A DNA stretch of 64,000 nt from Haliclona indistincta (Eukaryota > Porifera > Demospongiae > Haplosclerida > Chalinidae). Numbering within the stretch: the first letter of the stretch is position 1; each line of letters opens with the position of its first letter. Both the position numbers and the translations under genes were made by a program. The notes beneath the pieces are model-generated. The model was given only the letters and a program-made list of their open reading frames with translations. It had not been told where the DNA came from and ran no database searches. Positions 41,001 through 47,000 of this stretch are shown here, one piece after another. The DNA is taken from positions 1,693,142 through 1,757,141 of the forward strand of contig OZ024785.1 of assembly GCA_964017065.1 (NCBI GenBank), written 5' to 3'.

Positions 41001-44000
41001 GATTCCATCGCAACCCACTATTGTACCACCTGCCTCGTCTTCTCCTCAACCAGTTCAGAGATCAACTCTTCGACGTTCTAATAGGAACCGTCGTCCTCCT
41101 GACAGATATTCTCCAAGCAAAGGAGGGAGGAATATGTAGTAAACATGCAAGCAGACTGATGGCACCAGACTGAACAATATCACTTGTTATCGTAATACAT
41201 TATCCATTGTATACTCTGTCACATTTAAGCCCTGGTGGCACATCTCCTCTCATGTTCAGTTCAGTTCTGTCTGTCATATTTTTATTGCTGCTGCACAGAG
41301 GTTGATTCTCTGTCCCCATACTCTGTCATATGCTGCGGTACTTCTGGCAATGCTTTTTCGATAAATGTACCAACCCTAAATCTCTTGCATTTTGGTTAAA
41401 ATGTTTTTATCACTTGTTTCTTTTCTTTTTTTATTAATGACTTAGTTGGCACTTATGCTATTACAGTGTATAAAGAGAACTAGCTATCAGCTGACTGCAT
41501 TCCGCGGCGATCAGGCGACTCTGCATTGAATGCAACACGTATCATGCAACATTAGCTAACCTTAGGCTAGCATTCTTACAAGCCTGAACAGACAAATCCA
41601 GTGTAACAGTGAAGATTTGCTCATACAGACTGCTGTGAACACTGCTAGTGGCAGCAGCACTCGCGTTCCAAGCAATTTGTACTAAGGTGTGCTTGTATTA
41701 GAATAATTACATACACGGGCGTGCGCGAGTAGGCGTAACCTAGTAACGGAGTTCAAACAGAATGATGGAATGGAGTCTGTTATGGACCAAAAATCGCTGT
41801 TTTCCTGAAAATACTCGCTTCTGCTAGTGTTTTAGGCTTAAATAGATATCAGGTGCACTGCTCCCAACGACTAGTGTAGTTTCTGTGTAGGTTTTGTCTC
41901 GAATAGCTCACTAGCCACGGCGCTAGGCTCTCTGAAGAAGAAGAGAAGAAGAATAAGAAGAAAGAAGATGAACGGGTGACCACGTGAACTCTAGTTTACC
42001 ACCTTAGACCTGGTTTCTTGTGCTTCTGAAGATCTCCTTGTAATCGCACAAATCGTGCAAGGAGCTTCAGAACGTTAGATTAGCTTGAAACGCCCGTACG
42101 GTGAAGATATGGCAGTGCCGTACTTAGTGCCTCCAGGCGAGACGCCATCTTGTCATGCCCATAGCAATTTGCCTAATAGTCTTTATTAGTAGACTCATTG
42201 TAAGCGCTTACCTCTTAGGATAGCCCCTAGGTAGTTAAAATACCCCTGATGTCGTCAACAGCCAAGATATATGCGTTTAGCCTAAGTGTAGCCGCCATCT
42301 TGTATTCCGCCCAACCCTAAATATGCCACGACTACCGCGTGGCATAATAGAGTGGGCGAGGCTCGAATGCTTTGCAGAATGCATGAGCTAGTTTCAGTAT
42401 TATAAATTATTTTTGAGCTACAAGTTAAAAAGGTCACATAAAGAAATTATCAACAACAGCAAACCAAATTAATGGTGTAAACACAGAAATACATGATCTT
42501 GCCGAATTCGAACTGCACCAAAAAGTTCAAGTTGAAACTCAAAAAAGGACACAAACAAGAAAATAAAAAGATTTCTAACGAAATCAAAAGGATGTAGGGA
42601 TAAAGAAATCTGCTACTGGTCCACAATGGAAACCAACAAGGAACTAGGATGGAATGGTAACACGATTGACTTGCTAACAGACCATAGATCCCTACATCAG
42701 TGGCTGTACATAAGATCAATATTTGTCACAGTCAAGTTGAATTCAAGTCAATGCACTTCAGTGTCAGTCAACGGCGACTAGCTGAATTAGCTATAGTCTG
42801 CCACAGCAGTATCTAATGTGTTCATAACCATAGAATCCAATAGTCAGTTAGATAAGCGATGTGATCATGTGACATGAGAAGGAGTGAGCGAAAGTATGAT
42901 CTCGATGCACAAACGAGAGTGAGCGAAAGTGTTCAGCGTAGAGTGCCGCCAGCCATGACTGACATGGAGAAACAGTGTGAGGTAAGACTCAACGAGAATG
43001 GCGATGCCCATAGACGTTCGAATCAATCTGTCAAGCAAGGAATGAGGTGAGCAGTCGAGCAAGGAATCGACACCATTGATGTGAGAGAAATCTGCAGCAC
43101 AACAAGTGGTGATTGGTATGCAGAGTTTGTGAGTTGAATGTCCAGACAACGACAATGCAGCAAGTGAGGTCCTAGAGTTGACGACTTCTGGACAACGATC
43201 AATGGAGTAAGTAGCTTCACAGGAAGGGTGAGTAGAAGGTTCATCTGTAACAACCATGAGAAGAGATCTCTCACAAGTGTCAATGGAATCATGGGAAGAT
43301 TGTGAATCAGAGGTCAGAGTTTGTGTCTCATTACTATGTGAGTTCGTGTTCACAAGAGTTGAAGATGTTGCAACGACGAGTGACATGTCTGGAACAGCTT
43401 GTAATTCTTTCTCAATCTGAGGAGTGATGCCTATATCAGACTCAAGCAGTGAAGAAGGAGTGAGAGAGGTGTTAGCTGAAGGCAATAGTCTTCTGATCTT
43501 CAGACAACAATTGAATACATCCTCGTCTAGTTGAGATTCAAGAGAGTAGATCTCGTCCGAGTCTTACACGTCCAAATTGTACGATTCAAGGCATATCTTG
43601 CGTATAGTTCAGCTTTGTAGCTACGAATAGTTTGGGCATATTGGTGAAGATGAGACTCAGGAGTTGACGAAGTGACATTGTCGTGAATAGAAAGAATCTT
43701 CTTTTGCAAGCAACATAGTTCAGACAAACATTTCCTGCGTTGTTGTTCAGTAGACATGGAAGATTGCAATAGGCTGATGCGAACAAACAATGAACTGACT
43801 AGGTCATCATGATTGTCAAGTAGTTCCTGCTCTCTGGAGAGGGCTTCATTGCCAATAAGATCAATGACAGCAAAATGACGCTTCCAAAACTCAGAGTCCA
43901 GAGAGTTAAGTTGCTGTTCGATATCTCGAGCATGATGAAGATTGGCTTCCATCTGATTGCATTCCAAGTTCTCCAGTCTCTTAGCGAGATGTGTGATAGA

Positions 44001-47000
44001 AACAGAAACTGCATTTCTTTGTAGGCGTGCAATTGACAACGAAGACATGACTTGCTTCCTTGAACGAAACTGACGAATAAGTATCGAGAATGATAGTGTG
44101 TCAATAGCAGCAAGAGCAAGAATAGAGCTGAGATGATATCGAGTAAGACAAGTAGTCAAGTAGCTTATCCAGATAGCAGTGTGATACAAGATCAACAAGC
44201 AGAGGTGAGAGATAGATCCTGTAACGAGTGTGAATGACGGTTACGAAATGATGGAGTGATGGATTAACAAGGTCAATTTGAATTGTACGTAGTGCGTCGA
44301 AGAGTCAAGATCGTATCAAGAGATGCTGAACAGATTACAAGTGTGTTGGAACTTTGCTGTAAGCGAAGAGTAGTTATGCTTTAAACAAGAACAATACAAC
44401 AGCAAATTGAAACAAGTGAGGCGACTGACAGCAAGAGAATCGTTTGGTGATATTGTGTCCAAGAGACTGTATCCAATAATGCGAGGTGTTCGAGTAACAC
44501 AAGGTAATGAGCGAAGAATTCTACTGTGAGATCGAGCGGTGTAAGAATCAAATGGCTAACGCTAGATCAGAGCAACGAGAGGGAGCTTTGACAAGAAACA
44601 ATCCGAATTGATGCACAGATGATGCGACGAATGTTCATGTACCAATAAGAGTGTCTTGTGTCAGGCAACAGGGGCAAGTATCACTGTTAGCAGGTGATTA
44701 TACAACTATGAGTGTTCCTTGTACTATCAAGTAGACGAGTTATCAAGTGAAGGTGACTTCTCAGTAGATCAATAGTCACGTATGATGAGTGAGTTGTCCT
44801 TGTCAGTACCAACGAATATAATAGTGTAAGTAAAAGGAATCGACGAATGATTAAGAATGTACCAACCGTCAACTAATTTGAACCAAACAAGCCGAGTGGC
44901 AGAAAGTGAATGTCAACAGATGAATACAAGAATTGCGTCTTTGCTATCGAACAGATTGATGAGCGAAAGATAGTCAATTTGTCAACATTTTTACGACAAG
45001 TGATACTGTACTAGTGAACAACCAAGCACTGCAGTTGAGTGTGAATATGAACAACTACGTAACACGTTCTGTAACGGAGTGAGCAAAGGAATGAGTGAAT
45101 TCTCTCTGTGTACACTAGTCGGCAAGCGAAGGGATAGAATGAAACTGTCGGGTATGTCTCCTGTGCTAGTGAAGAGTTTCGTGTACAATGATCAGACAAG
45201 TGGCAATAGTATGAGTCTCTCTGTGCCAGTGAAACAGACAAGTTCTGGAGGCACCAGCGATCAGACGAGCGGTATTGTATCTCTCCGTGCCAAGGAACAG
45301 ACGAGTCCTGTGTGCACCAGTGAGCAGATGAGCGAATGGGTATAGTCTCTTTGATCAGACGAGTGCTTGAAGTTCCGTGCAGATGAACAAATGAAGACCA
45401 TCAGTGTGAATAGAGCCGTATGTGTGATACTCTCTGTACCAGCAAACAGACCAGTTCTCTGTGTATTCCAGTGAGCAGACGAGTGAGATCTCTCTGTGCT
45501 AGTGAACAGACGTTTTCTGTGTGCACCAGCGATCAGACGAGCGAAGGAGTGTCTCTCTGTACCAGCGAACAGGCGAGTCCTGTGTGCACCAGTGATCAGA
45601 CGAGCGAAGAGTAGTCTCTCTGTGCCAGTGAACAGGCGAGTCCTGTGTACACCAACGATCAGATGAGCGAAGAGTAGTCTCTCTGTGCCAGTGAACAGGC
45701 GAGTCCTGCGTGCACCAGTGATCAGATGAACGAAGAGTAGTCTCTCTGTGCCAGTGAACAGGCGAGTCCTGCGTGTACCAGCGATCAGACGAGTGTATTC
45801 TCCCTAGCCCGTGAACAGACGAGTTCTGTGTGCACCAGCAGTCAGGCGAGCAACAAGGAGTGTGAGACGGTCAACAACGACAAGGAATGAGTATACGGTC
45901 AACAACGACAAGGAATGAGTGTACGGTCAACAACGAATTAGTGTTGAGGTGATGTCCAGCAGGTGAACAGCCACAGTGGTATCGATGAAGTAGAGAAAAT
46001 GAAGGAGAAAACAGCCAATGTACAACCACGTGGTAACGACAATGGAGTGAGTATAGACAGCGGGAGTAGCAACAACAGACTTGAGAAACATGGCAAGAAC
46101 CGATGTAACGCGTCAGTAGATGTTCCAAGACTGTCGTAGTACGCAACAACGAGATTGAATCAGAGTGGTGACGGTAGCACGTGGTTTTCTCAAGATCAGG
46201 TAACGACAAGAGCTGAATCAGGCACAGTTCGATAAATAAAGATGGACAAAGTGAAAAGATGACACTTCACTTCATCCGGTTCGAAGGACCATAATGTAAG
46301 CGCCACTACAGCCCAGGATTGGCTGGATCAGTTTCCCGTGGTTGCGGCCATGTTGTTACTGCCACAAAAACTAATTAATATTCACAATACGTACAAATTA
46401 CAACAATGAGAGTGAGCGAGTGGGAAATGAGAACAGACAGTGTAAACAATAAGATGAGCAAGAGAAAAAGACTATAATAGGCTTGAACACTCCTTGGTGC
46501 TGTAAGATGGGGCAACGCCAGAAAGCAGATCTAAGTGTCTTTGGACGTACAAAATTCATCACCAGGCGAAATATCAGCGTTTGAATGCTAATACATTGTA
46601 TGTAGCCGCCATTTTTCTTGACCATCCCTACATAGGGAGGCACTACCTTGCCTCCCTAATAGTTACACACCCGAACGCTCTGCTACATGCTAGACTACAG
46701 GTAAACTCGCTACGTCTGCAAAACTTAATCGCCATTAGTCTACAATTTACACGTTATGTGTTTATAAAACTTAACCTCCCTAATAATTCAGTTTTGCTTA
46801 CCGCCTGATGTTGATGATAGAGTAGACGAAGAAGGAGAAAAGAAATAATCAGACACAGTAACTTGCACACAATAATTCAGTTTTACTCACCAGCTGATGT
46901 TGATGATAGAGTAGACAGAAAAGGAGAAAGAAATAATCAAACACAGTAACATGCACACAATAATTCAGTTTTACTCACCAGCTGATGTTGATGATAGAGT

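Larger units (their letters stand above)
42850..46489 (-). mobile_element. 5' part of a BEL/Pao-type retrotransposon, minus strand
   Basis: Read on the minus strand, a candidate LTR (46489-46295, TGTTCAAGCC...CTTACA) is followed by TGGTCCTTCGAACCGGAT. This is the primer-binding-region sequence I associate with BEL/Pao elements. Then come a leader with a minisatellite and a gag-like ORF. Sequence similar to pol is absent. The element is either truncated near 42850 or a deletion derivative. Confidence 0.5.
33371..46782. mobile_element. 13.4-kb nest of transposons inside one array intron
   Basis: The outermost ends are imperfect inverted repeats. The left is AGAGAGATTAAGTTTTTAT, and the right reads, as reverse complement, GGGAGGTTAAGTTTTAT. 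ACAAT/AATAAT from the array unit lies on both sides. Inside are foldback pieces, a short-motif element, the gypsy copy at 36945-41340 and the BEL/Pao piece at 42850-46489. If the Roco model is right, the whole block is a single intron between microexons 46802 and 33296. Confidence 0.55.
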
